Source: Treponema pallidum subsp. pallidum str. Nichols (GTDB lineage: Bacteria > Spirochaetota > Spirochaetia > Treponematales > Treponemataceae). From it: 64,000 bases of DNA. The notes below the pieces were generated by a model that was not told where the DNA came from, searched no databases, and saw nothing but the letters and a program-made list of their open reading frames with translations. The position numbers and the translations under genes were made by a program. Location: contig NC_021490.2 of the NCBI RefSeq assembly GCF_000410535.2, forward strand, positions 592,501 through 656,500, given 5' to 3'. Positions 56,026 to 64,000 of this stretch are shown here, one piece after another. The first letter of the stretch is position 1. Every line of letters starts with the position of its first letter.

Positions 56026-56661
56026 TCACCGTGATTGTGCAAAACGCTCTTGAAACTCCAACACTACATCCGATATCGGCGGAGCACCATTAAGAGAAAC
56101 TAATTTCCCCCGCTCACTGTAAAAGTGGACAATGGGCTCCGCCTGCGCTCGATAGGCGGTAAGCCTCTGAAGAATTGCCGACATCTTGTCATCCTCCCGC
56201 ACGACCAGTACTCCTCTACACCGATCGCACACACCCTCTCTCTTAGGCTGCGCAAAGAGCACATGATAACTGCTCCCACAGGCCGAACACACCCTGCGGC
56301 CAGTAAGACGCGCAACAAGGACATCGTCCGGTACTACAATACTCACCGCGTAGTCTATCGGCACAATGTCCTCTAAGCACCTAGCCTGCGTGACAGTGCG
56401 AGGAAACCCATCTAGAATAAAACCGCTAACCACATCTTCGTGACTGACACGCTCCCGCACTAGCTCCGTAACGGTCTGGTCATCTACCAAGCCGCCCACT
56501 TCAACTACTTTTTGAACTTTTTTACCTAATGCCGTCTGTTTCTGAATTGCTGCCCGAAGAATACCCCCTGTGGAGATGTGCACAACGCCACAACGCCCAG
56601 AAATTTCACCTGCAAGCGTACCCTTACCGGCACCAGGAGGACCAAGAAAAACAAACCTCAT
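56026..56661 (-). CDS. adk: Adenylate kinase
   Basis: A 211-residue enzyme balancing AMP, ADP and ATP. P-loop GPPGAGKGT lies near residue 7, AMP-site TGGILRAAI near 32, GFILDGFPRT near 80, and the lid with four cysteines (CSACGSSY...CDRCRG), the zinc-binding form common in Gram-positives and spirochetes. The lid begins after LTGRRV near residue 120, and RLTAYRAQAEPIVHFYSERG near 165 is typical. It sits 24 bases after the nucleotidyltransferase gene. Confidence 0.96.
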   Translation of the reverse strand: MRFVFLGPPGAGKGTLAGEISGRCGVVHISTGGILRAAIQKQTALGKKVQKVVEVGGLVDDQTVTELVRERVSHEDVVSGFILDGFPRTVTQARCLEDIVPIDYAVSIVVPDDVLVARLTGRRVCSACGSSYHVLFAQPKREGVCDRCRGVLVVREDDKMSAILQRLTAYRAQAEPIVHFYSERGKLVSLNGAPPISDVVLEFQERFAQSR

Positions 56662-56684
56662 GAAACAAACTCCACCTTATCTTC

Positions 56685-57797
56685 CTACGGGGAAGAAAAA
56701 ACACACCTCACCCCGTTCTCTCGCGCACACAACCGACCCGAAGGCGTACACGCCGCGCGCGCCGCGAAACCCCGACCGCCCAAACAAGAGCGCACCGCGT
56801 ACTCCAATTCTACACGGGGAGGATTCATTGGCAACACAAAACTGCGACATGCTCGATACACCCTTATGTACACCTCATCCGGTGCGTCTGCATGACCAAA
56901 CACCAGGCCGACAAAATCGCGCAGCACGTACGTAAGCGCTTGCCCCACACGCTTCACCCTCCCAGACACAAAAGCCTGATCTAGCACCCTCAAGCTTGCA
57001 AAAAAAGCGCTCTCAAAGCACGGCACATCCCGCATAAAGTAGTGCACAGACGGCTGCAAGTACAGAAGGAGCTGGTACCCACATAGGGCGCGCACAAGCG
57101 CGGCGCTCCGACCGGAAAAGAGGATTTTTACAAATTCGTCGGTCAACCGGGAGGGAGAGCACCCCCCAAGAAGGGAAACACTGCGGCGAATACTGCGGCG
57201 GACAGAAAAAGGGATGGAAGACTCGCACATCACCGAGCACTTCAATGCCCGGAGCATGCGCACTGGGTCCTCTACAAAGATGGACCGCAGAGGTATGAGC
57301 GGCCGCACGCGACGCCTCTTCAGATCAACCATTCCACCGACACAATCGATCACCACATTTCTCAGAGGATCATAGTACAAGGCATTGACACTAAAGTCCC
57401 TCCGCCATGCATCTTCCTCCAACGTGCCAGGAACACACACCGAACCTTCCCCCACACGAGAGCGAAAGGTGGAAACCTCGTACAGCTGCGAGCCACACGA
57501 CACATGAACAATGCGGAAGCGCCTGCCGATAATGCGCGAGTTCCTGAACAACCTACGAATCCTAGAGGGAACTGCGCCTGTAACAATGTCAAAATCTTTT
57601 GGTGTCCTTCCCGCAACCAGGTCCCTTACCGCCCCACCGACGATATAGGTTTCATACCCCGCACCCACCAGCGCTTCTACAACCCTTATCGCCCCAGCGT
57701 CAACGCTCTGCCGAGGTATACCGTGCTCCGACTCAGTGTACACCAGCGCACGCCCCAACCGCCTTCCCTTTGCATCGTAACTGTAGCGAACCAACAT
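56685..57797 (-). CDS. pcnB: tRNA nucleotidyltransferase / poly(A) polymerase family protein
   Basis: A 370-residue class II nucleotidyltransferase. The active-site motif GGAVRDLVAGRTPKDFDIV near residue 53 carries the catalytic DxD. RIIGRRFRIVHV near 90, EVSTFRSR near 108, EEDAWRRDFSVNALYYD near 128 and the neck ALKCSVMCES follow. RIIGRRFR and the adjacent wording favour PcnB-type poly(A) polymerases, but the protein lacks the Arg-rich C-terminal tail. CCA addition is a real alternative, since four of the five tRNA genes here lack an encoded CCA. It lies just upstream of adk in the transcript. Confidence 0.8.
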   Translation of the reverse strand: MLVRYSYDAKGRRLGRALVYTESEHGIPRQSVDAGAIRVVEALVGAGYETYIVGGAVRDLVAGRTPKDFDIVTGAVPSRIRRLFRNSRIIGRRFRIVHVSCGSQLYEVSTFRSRVGEGSVCVPGTLEEDAWRRDFSVNALYYDPLRNVVIDCVGGMVDLKRRRVRPLIPLRSIFVEDPVRMLRALKCSVMCESSIPFSVRRSIRRSVSLLGGCSPSRLTDEFVKILFSGRSAALVRALCGYQLLLYLQPSVHYFMRDVPCFESAFFASLRVLDQAFVSGRVKRVGQALTYVLRDFVGLVFGHADAPDEVYIRVYRACRSFVLPMNPPRVELEYAVRSCLGGRGFAARAACTPSGRLCARENGVRCVFSSP

Positions 57798-57904
57798 CTA
57801 CCCCGCCCATCCTCCCCCGAGAAGGAGCTCCCTGTCAAGACCAACTAGGAAGCATTCATACCACCGTGCCGAATTACAAAATACACCGCACCTTGTGTAC
57901 CCGT

Positions 57905-60025
57905 TCAAAAATCTTCGGTCCGGATAAATTCGGTTGCTTTCAATGTCGCACCGTCGCCTTCATACCACGAAACTGAACCATCGTAATTCACGCTGACAAC
58001 TCCGTTCGACGTGATTGCAGCAACTTTTGGTAACGCATACGCACGGGACATACGATACACCTGCGACTGTTGCACGCGATGTCCGACAAGCGCCCCTTTT
58101 CCTAAATTAGTTACCAACAGTGAACGCCGCATCACCATATGCGCATCTATATCCTCATCCTTATAAGAGAGGATGCGTCGCACAACACTTTCTGTGGGTT
58201 GCTGCAGTTGCAGACGAAGATGGATCAAATCAGTCGTGCCCGCATTCGTATCCAACGAAAAAAAATATACATGCTGTGTATCATGCGCGCGGACGCCAAA
58301 GGCAAAATCGCCTCCCACCGCATGCGTATATGTCTCCCCCGTACGCATATGCAGCAGGACAAGTGGCTGCAAACCGCTTTGAGTGGCTACAATTACGTCA
58401 TCAGTAATCAATAGCGAATCCTGCATACCAATCGCTTTGTGAAAAAAAACTCGTATCCCCCGCTCAATATCCACCACCGATACTCCAGAGAAAGGTTCAG
58501 TAATCACCAACATACGCCCATACACCGACACGCCGCTTACCGTGGAACGCGCGCGATATATCATCCTGTGTTGACTCGTCTTTTGCGCACAATGAAGAAA
58601 CTCTGTTTCTTTCCCTGCAGACCACACAATAAAACCATCACGATAAGGCAGAAACCGAGTTCCTTTTACTCCGCGCACCAAAACACGATACGGTCCCCCG
58701 GACGCCATGCTGTGATATAGGGATCCGTCTGCTAAAAAATACGCGCCCTCATCTGCACCATGTACATCGCTTGCGTATATCTGACGCTCGCCATTGAGTG
58801 CGCGGATAGTTACGCGCCTGTCATCTCCCTGCTGCAATTCATAGAGGATCCCGCGATCGGTTCCTACGATGACCCGCGTGCGAACCGAGCACGCACTTGT
58901 TATGCGAGCATTGTCAGGAAGCATAAAATCAGCAGAACGCTGCGCAGCTTTCCGTATACGCCAGTGATACTTCAACTCAGCAGGCTCTATCCACACAGGA
59001 AGACTATCGCTGAATGTATGCGCAAAACATGCACTCCGTGCAGGGTACTCGGTGAGCACCGCGCCACTTGAAGACTGGATGACATACACACGTTGGTCTC
59101 TATAACCGACAAGATGTGCACCGTTATGTATTAACATGGGAGACAGGAGATTCTTTTCGGTAAGAAGACGTTTGACGGTTGTCTTTTTGCTGTAATCTAC
59201 GTACGTGAGGCGTCCAGATTCTGCATAACTGAGCACAAGGCGCGGTCCACTCGCAGTCAACAACACCACCCCAGGCTCTTCCGAAAATAGAGAAACTGTA
59301 TTTCCACTCCCATCTAACACCGTCACACCTTCGCGCGATGCTGTTCCCACACTCAAAAAACTTCCCTGCACAATCCACGAGAGTGACACAACCGATGCGG
59401 TAAAACGCTTTGCAAAAAGTATTTCTTTCGTGCGCCAATTCCACACACTGACTCGGTGGTAATTGCGTCCATCTGTTTCATATACGGCAATACGCGCGCG
59501 GTCCGGATGCACTGCACAGTGTTTGATAGAAACAGGGGTGATCTGCCACGTATCCGGTTTATAATCCGGATACGTGTACTGGGTGAGAAACCCATCATTT
59601 CCTGCAGCGAAGAATGTATGGTCAGAGGCGGCCAGTATTTTTGTCAGCCCCCCTACAAAACGCGGGCTGACAGCTCCCGCCCGCGTCACTTCCGCCCCAT
59701 GCACCGCAGTCCCCTGCTTCTCTCTCCTTTCAGGAGGAGCAGGGGACAACACAGAGTTACGCGCAGGCGCGGCAGAGTCTGGCGCCAACTCCTGCTGACT
59801 GTGGGAAGGAACGGAAGAAGATGCATTCTCAGATTCAGATGTATCAGACCGGGCAGATTCAAGCGTTGATTTTTGTGAGGGATAAAAGCGCGCCGGTTCA
59901 GTAAACACATCCTTCGCTGCGCGCTTCTCTACACTGTCTGCAAAAAGCCCAAGCGTACAACACCCCATACACCACGCACACCAGATGCTGCTCGCTGTGC
60001 GGGCGCTACGCGTCAGTAAAAACAT
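57905..60025 (-). CDS. Beta-propeller (WD40/PQQ-like) exported protein
   Basis: About 706 residues. A basic hydrophobic leader (LTRSARTASSIWCAWCMGC) is followed by a Ser/Ala/Glu-rich linker (residues ~45-115). Repeated four-strand blade-like segments fill the rest, for example ILAASDHTFFAAGNDGFLTQY, VSVWNWRTKEILFAKRF and ITSNGVVSVNYDGSVSWYEG. These suggest one or two beta-propellers for protein binding in the periplasm, perhaps like BamB, though no such identity can be claimed. ATG 60025 overlaps the CpXC gene by 20 bases; ATG 60052 is an alternative. Confidence 0.7.
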   Translation of the reverse strand: MFLLTRSARTASSIWCAWCMGCCTLGLFADSVEKRAAKDVFTEPARFYPSQKSTLESARSDTSESENASSSVPSHSQQELAPDSAAPARNSVLSPAPPERREKQGTAVHGAEVTRAGAVSPRFVGGLTKILAASDHTFFAAGNDGFLTQYTYPDYKPDTWQITPVSIKHCAVHPDRARIAVYETDGRNYHRVSVWNWRTKEILFAKRFTASVVSLSWIVQGSFLSVGTASREGVTVLDGSGNTVSLFSEEPGVVLLTASGPRLVLSYAESGRLTYVDYSKKTTVKRLLTEKNLLSPMLIHNGAHLVGYRDQRVYVIQSSSGAVLTEYPARSACFAHTFSDSLPVWIEPAELKYHWRIRKAAQRSADFMLPDNARITSACSVRTRVIVGTDRGILYELQQGDDRRVTIRALNGERQIYASDVHGADEGAYFLADGSLYHSMASGGPYRVLVRGVKGTRFLPYRDGFIVWSAGKETEFLHCAQKTSQHRMIYRARSTVSGVSVYGRMLVITEPFSGVSVVDIERGIRVFFHKAIGMQDSLLITDDVIVATQSGLQPLVLLHMRTGETYTHAVGGDFAFGVRAHDTQHVYFFSLDTNAGTTDLIHLRLQLQQPTESVVRRILSYKDEDIDAHMVMRRSLLVTNLGKGALVGHRVQQSQVYRMSRAYALPKVAAITSNGVVSVNYDGSVSWYEGDGATLKATEFIRTEDF

Positions 60026-60662
60026 TCTTGTATGAAAGATACGCCCCAACATACAGCGCCTCAAACAACTCCGCTTGTTTACCTCGCTCTCGCTCAACGC
60101 GTTCATACACATTCATGGGAACCGGCATAATTGCCGTTTGTTGTTCTCTGATACCGTACACGTGCAACTCCATCACGCGCGATCCGGTGTCCCCGACACA
60201 ACGTTCAAAAAAACACGAAACTCTCTTGTCTCCTAGATGCGGTGCCCCTTCCAACACAAAAAACTTTACTGCTTCAACAATTTCAGGGTTCAAATCCCAT
60301 GCTAGTATTGCAACACGATCAGCAAGTTCTGCGTAGCCAATCACGGGTGTCTGGTGCTCCCGTAAGACAAAGGGTTCACAAAAGTCAGCACTATCTCCGT
60401 CGCTCATATGCATACCGGCACAAAAAGCCAAACACCGCAAACGCTCTCGCTCAGGAACCAAAAGCAAATGCACATTCTTCGCATGCCACACAAATTCTGT
60501 TTTTATTTCGGCACGAATACGCGCACCACATGCCGGACACTGGTAACTTAAAAAATCCCCCTGCTGTATACGCGCAACAAATTCCGGGTGCTCATCAAGC
60601 GAAATTACCGTCTCATGTTCAATATCGAACACCCGCTCACACGCACACCGTAACTGCATCAC
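60006..60662 (-). CDS. CpXC-domain protein
   Basis: A 218-residue soluble protein starting MMQLRCACERVFDIE with a CxC pair near residue 6 and CPAC (YQCPACGARI) near residue 42. This matches the CpXC domain, a putative zinc-binding module found mainly in firmicutes and spirochetes. The remainder is mixed alpha/beta with no known motif. It starts six bases after rseP and overlaps the propeller gene, so it is within the cdsA-dxr-rseP transcription unit. Its function is unknown. Confidence 0.78.
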   Translation of the reverse strand: MMQLRCACERVFDIEHETVISLDEHPEFVARIQQGDFLSYQCPACGARIRAEIKTEFVWHAKNVHLLLVPERERLRCLAFCAGMHMSDGDSADFCEPFVLREHQTPVIGYAELADRVAILAWDLNPEIVEAVKFFVLEGAPHLGDKRVSCFFERCVGDTGSRVMELHVYGIREQQTAIMPVPMNVYERVERERGKQAELFEALYVGAYLSYKNVFTDA

Positions 60663-60668
60663 TCACTC

Positions 60669-62021
60669 CTAGTGAAACAAAAAATTCACGTCGTTCCAAA
60701 ACGCACATAAAAATATCAATGCAACAAACGCAAAACCTACAAACTGCAGATAGTACAACACACGCGGGTGTATGCTTCTTTGCATAAACAATTCAACACA
60801 TGCGAATAAAATCAAACCGCCGTCCAGGATCGGAATGGGGAGTAGATTCATAATAAAGAGAGAGACGCACACGAGTGCCACAAACTCGCATAATTGTGAC
60901 AGTCCCGTTAAAAAACTCTCCTGAAAACCATGCTGGGCCACATCTCCTATCACATGCGTAATCCTTAATGGGCCTGAGATAGCCTGCTGAAATTGCAGGC
61001 CCCGAAAGAGCATACCAATACCCTTCACCGTCAATACACACATACGCAACGTTTCTGCAATGCCCGCACGGACACTTGCAAAAAAAGAAGTTCCCGGTAT
61101 AACCACGGTGTGAGCTTTCCATTCGATACCAACATCTATTGCCCCGTTTTCTGTGCGCACTAACGCAATGGTATGATATCGCCTCTTCCCTGAACGCAGC
61201 ACAGTCAATACGACTGACTTTTTTCGAAATTCCTTGAGCAGCGCAAGGAGCTGTACTGCGTGTTGCACACGGCGTCCTGCTACTGCAAGAATTTTATCTT
61301 CAGGTTCAAGACCTGCCCGCGATGCAGCACCGTGTGCATCAACCGCCGCAACAACTAGCGGTACGTAATGGTAAATACCAACCCTCCCCATGCCAGTATG
61401 CGCATCTCTATCAGGCGTAATGGTCACGTGCATAAGCTGCCCCCTCCGTTCGATCACAAATGGCAATGCACGCTGCGCATGCTGTGATACAATTTTTTGA
61501 ATATCACTGAAATAGCGTATCGGCTGGTCACCAATGCGCAGGATTGTATCCCCGTCCTGAAGTCCCACGCGGCGTGCAGGCGAGTTATCAGAACTATCGT
61601 ATACATACACCGGTGAAATACGGTTTCCAAATGTGTGTACACGCGAGCCAAGCGCACTAACCAATGCCAATACCATTACCGCCATAAGCACATTCGCCAG
61701 CGGTCCTGCAAAGGCAATACCCATGCGTTTGAGCGGTCCTACTGCATACAGTGAACCGGGCTCAACGGGAATACGGGAAAGTTTTTGATCAAGCGCCGTT
61801 TGAAACGCTTGCTCTCCCTTCATACCGCAATACCCCCCAAGAGGAAGCATCGAAAGGCGATATTCCGTTTTTCCAAATTTCTTTCGAAACAGGACCGGCC
61901 CCATACCGACAGAAAAACTGAGCACCTCCACTCGACACCAAAGCGCGGCGACAAAATGCCCCAGTTCATGAAACAACACCACAATACCAAGCACCACAAC
62001 GCCAATAATTATCTTAATCAC
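60669..62021 (-). CDS. rseP: Site-2 intramembrane zinc metalloprotease RseP
   Basis: About 450 residues. The first membrane helix holds the zinc motif VLFHELGHF; GYCGMKGE lies near residue 65, and LDGG in LLPIPILDGGLI near the C-terminus supplies the third ligand. Two PDZ-like stretches lie between (PARRVGLQDGDTILRIG; ASRAGLEPEDKILAVAG). The protein cleaves membrane-anchored anti-sigma factors or remnant signal peptides. The GTG start at 62021 overlaps the dxr TGA (GTGA) and has GGAG six bases upstream; a longer frame to 62081 is less likely. Confidence 0.94.
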   Translation of the reverse strand: MIKIIIGVVVLGIVVLFHELGHFVAALWCRVEVLSFSVGMGPVLFRKKFGKTEYRLSMLPLGGYCGMKGEQAFQTALDQKLSRIPVEPGSLYAVGPLKRMGIAFAGPLANVLMAVMVLALVSALGSRVHTFGNRISPVYVYDSSDNSPARRVGLQDGDTILRIGDQPIRYFSDIQKIVSQHAQRALPFVIERRGQLMHVTITPDRDAHTGMGRVGIYHYVPLVVAAVDAHGAASRAGLEPEDKILAVAGRRVQHAVQLLALLKEFRKKSVVLTVLRSGKRRYHTIALVRTENGAIDVGIEWKAHTVVIPGTSFFASVRAGIAETLRMCVLTVKGIGMLFRGLQFQQAISGPLRITHVIGDVAQHGFQESFLTGLSQLCEFVALVCVSLFIMNLLPIPILDGGLILFACVELFMQRSIHPRVLYYLQFVGFAFVALIFLCAFWNDVNFLFH

Positions 62022-63148
62022 CTCTCTCTCCACCTCTGTGCAATGCACGTCCGCGCACACATCCGCGCACGCGTATCGCACGCCATAACTTCTTCAAACG
62101 TTTGGGGAATTGCGCGCCAATCTTCTTGCAACGCCTGTGCAGTCACGTGTGCGATATCTAAAAACCCAATGTTTCTTTGCAAGAACGCACGCACCGCCTC
62201 CTCATTTGCTGCATTAAAGGCAATAGGATACGCACGCTGCGCCCGTGCAACATCAAAACCCATACGCAACAGCGGAAAGTCATCTACCCTCGGAGGTTCA
62301 AAATGCAAAGACAGTCCCGATGTAAAATCAAGCGGAGTTTGATACGCAGGAGGCGCATCAGGGTACAGCAACGCATACAGTAACGGCGACGCCATATCAG
62401 GGACAGAAAGCTGCGCATACGTTTCTCCCGAATGACATTGCACCAGCGCATGCACTATGCTCTGAGGGTGCACCACCACCGTGACCCGATCCACCGGTAT
62501 ACGAAAAAACTGCACTGCTTCTATAACTTCCAGTGCCTTATTTGCAAGTGTTGCAGAATCAACAGAAATCTTCTTCCCCATACGCCACGTCGGATGTTGA
62601 AGCGCATCTTCCACCGTGACATGCGCTAAGCACTCCTTTGAAAAGGTTCTAAATGGACCACCTGACGCAGTGAGCACTACCTGCGCCACCGCATGCGCGC
62701 CGTGCGCTGCAATAAGTTGAAAAATAGCAGCATGCTCTGAATCTACAGGAACGATTGTTGCCCCACTTTCGCGTGCCGCAGCATGCAAAAGAGAAGCTGC
62801 AAGTACCACACTTTCTTTATTTGCTAACGCGAGCGTACAACGCGTCTTGAGCACCTCAAGAGAGGCAAAAAGACCAGCAGCGCCGGCAATACCGTTTACC
62901 ACCACCTCTGCTTCACAGGAAGAAAGCAGACGCTTTATGCGTGCGCGACCTTCTTGCTCAGAACATGAGCCAGTCATAGTGATATCTGATAAAGAGAACT
63001 CGCGCGCCAACGCCCGCGCGTACTCGGTCTGCCGGTGACCTGAAGCGCCCACCAGCAAGAACCGATCGGGAAACCGACGCAGAAGTTTGAGTGCTGCAGC
63101 TCCAATAGAACCAGTAATGCCCAGCACTACCACACGTCGCACACTCAT
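62018..63148 (-). CDS. dxr: 1-deoxy-D-xylulose 5-phosphate reductoisomerase
   Basis: A 376-residue enzyme converting DXP to MEP with NADPH in the isoprenoid pathway whose last enzyme, IspH, opens this window. Motifs: GITGSIGAAALKLL (nucleotide binding) near residue 9, LANKESVVLAASLL near 120, ASGGPFR near 183, the metal/substrate region GKKISVDSATLANK near 212 and HPQSIVHALVQ near 255. ATG 63148 overlaps the cdsA stop (ATGA); the frame is open to 63169. The product ends RWRER with the stop inside the rseP start. Confidence 0.96.
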   Translation of the reverse strand: MSVRRVVVLGITGSIGAAALKLLRRFPDRFLLVGASGHRQTEYARALAREFSLSDITMTGSCSEQEGRARIKRLLSSCEAEVVVNGIAGAAGLFASLEVLKTRCTLALANKESVVLAASLLHAAARESGATIVPVDSEHAAIFQLIAAHGAHAVAQVVLTASGGPFRTFSKECLAHVTVEDALQHPTWRMGKKISVDSATLANKALEVIEAVQFFRIPVDRVTVVVHPQSIVHALVQCHSGETYAQLSVPDMASPLLYALLYPDAPPAYQTPLDFTSGLSLHFEPPRVDDFPLLRMGFDVARAQRAYPIAFNAANEEAVRAFLQRNIGFLDIAHVTAQALQEDWRAIPQTFEEVMACDTRARMCARTCIAQRWRER

Positions 63149-64000
63149 ACTGCAGCGATCCCAAAACACTCACATGCAATGTAAAAAGTCCCCAGTGACG
63201 GCGCAAGCGAATCCAGGTTATCCATAATTCCGCCCCGCCCGGGGGTAAAAAATCCTGAATCCTTTACCTGAGCCGAACGTTTCATCACCGACTCGACTAG
63301 ATCGCCTACAATGGCAGTCAGTCCTACCAAGGCTCCAACACCCATGAGCATCCCCAAAGAGAGCGTCACACGCGAACCAAATACAAGTGAGCCAAAACAC
63401 CCTGCACCTACCGAACCGGCAAAACCTCCAATAAAACCTGCAATACTCTTTTTAGGACTTGCAGGAATTATCCCTCTGTTGTTGACTCCCCAGAGCGTCC
63501 CACAGAACCATGCACAAGAGTCGCACGTAAAAACCATGAGAAAAAAAATTACCAATGCGATCTCTGCATGACGCCACCGCGTAATGAGCGAAAAAAAAAG
63601 GCTAAAGATACCTGGATACAAAACAAGCAACAGTGCCGAGGCCATACGCTCAAGGGCGTTTTCAAAAGAAGCAGAAAACGAATACACCAATTCGGTGAAA
63701 AAAACACTCATGAGCAGCGTGCCCAGTGCTCCAATAAAAAGGACAGATTCAGCGCCCCGTGCAGGCTGCCACAGCGCTGCATATCCTAAAAGCGGAAGCA
63801 CAAGACTGAAAGGGATCAACAAAACCAGTGGGTACGTGCACATCCTGCGCGACACCATCGCATGCATTTCCCATACCGCACCCATAACTGATCCGAAGAT
63901 AACCAAATGGAACGCTAGGAAGTGTGCATGCGGTGCCGCATATACCAACATAAGAATAGTTGGAACGCCGAAAAAAAAGATTAACAGCCTCTTTATTTCC
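63145..64000 (-). CDS. cdsA: Phosphatidate cytidylyltransferase, 5' end beyond window
   Basis: The reading frame is open through the window edge. An ATG at 63951 (MLVYAAPHAH) is only internal, because the upstream codons read EIKRLLIFFFGVPTIL, the typical first helix of CdsA. The C-terminal part has SPKKSIAGFIGG, the GDLVESVMKRSAQVKDSG signature and PGRGGIMDNLDSL, the S-x27-PKR-type CDP-alcohol site of the family. It makes CDP-diacylglycerol from phosphatidic acid at the inner membrane. It is translationally coupled to dxr. Confidence 0.94.
   Translation of the reverse strand, partial: EIKRLLIFFFGVPTILMLVYAAPHAHFLAFHLVIFGSVMGAVWEMHAMVSRRMCTYPLVLLIPFSLVLPLLGYAALWQPARGAESVLFIGALGTLLMSVFFTELVYSFSASFENALERMASALLLVLYPGIFSLFFSLITRWRHAEIALVIFFLMVFTCDSCAWFCGTLWGVNNRGIIPASPKKSIAGFIGGFAGSVGAGCFGSLVFGSRVTLSLGMLMGVGALVGLTAIVGDLVESVMKRSAQVKDSGFFTPGRGGIMDNLDSLAPSLGTFYIACECFGIAAV

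Noticed and set aside
55324-56034. 236-codon plus-strand open frame
   Set aside because: It is antisense to the DUF2147 gene, which has a signal peptide and family motifs; the plus frame is Pro/His/Arg-rich and shows no domain.
1-64000. CRISPR arrays, insertion sequences, prophage or transferred islands
   Set aside because: No repeated spacer pattern, transposase, integrase or sharp change in coding style was seen on reading.

Overview
The window is almost certainly a chromosomal segment of Treponema pallidum or a near-identical syphilis-group treponeme. The strongest marker is the 47-kDa lipoprotein gene tpp47 (31358-32662, minus), flanked by ptsI on one side and an FMN-binding membrane protein on the other. 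A FadL-type outer-membrane protein next to ispH (770-2074) matches my recollection of the tp0548 strain-typing locus. Species and gene-order statements rest on recollection of the genome, since no search was run. Coding density is very high, operons are tight (many ATGA or GTGA stop-start overlaps), and GTG starts are common. I saw no insertion sequence, prophage, CRISPR array, rRNA gene or clear pseudogene. No gene-free stretch exceeds 300 bases.

Layout. 1-7842: the edge-truncated ispH (minus), a FadL-family porin and clpC (plus), then mnmE, a PAP2 phosphatase and an unknown gene (minus). 7858-18433: tRNA-Cys, an AI-2E-family permease, a phosphoglycolate-phosphatase-like HAD protein, a dicarboxylate/glutamate symporter, asnA, a DUF1007-NicO metal pair, thiI, transketolase and a TPM-domain protein. 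18604-26140: a NeuB/SpsE-like synthase, a J-domain-like protein, an unknown polytopic protein, an SGNH/MBOAT acyl-transfer pair, an FlbB-like flagellar-collar candidate and an orphan KDPG aldolase. 26262-32662: aminopeptidase P, a TPM/LemA/FMN-binding cluster and tpp47.

32774-48709 is a long plus-strand run: ptsI, prfB with a programmed +1 frameshift, a PEGA protein, ftsY, a secreted protein, lolC-lolD-lolE, a large unknown gene, oppA and leuS. 48689-51144 (minus) holds holA, ptsH and hprK. Four tRNA genes follow (Arg, Pro, Asp, Met/Ile). 51832-55304 (plus) has an M15 peptidase and an unknown membrane protein. 55339-64000 (minus) has a DUF2147 protein, adk, a pcnB/cca-type nucleotidyltransferase, a beta-propeller protein, a CpXC protein, rseP, dxr and the edge-truncated cdsA.

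The genes serve translation (leuS, prfB, tRNAs, mnmE, thiI), envelope building and lipoprotein traffic (lolCDE, ftsY, rseP, cdsA, M15 peptidase, MBOAT/SGNH pair), isoprenoid synthesis (ispH and dxr), and a regulatory remnant of the sugar phosphotransferase system (ptsI, ptsH, hprK, with no permease here). I found no convincing wholly new system. The best leads are the RF2 recoding site, the permease-less PTS, the LemA/TPM/FMN module, the lone NeuB-like synthase, and an ideal but out-of-frame ribosome binding site at the porin start.
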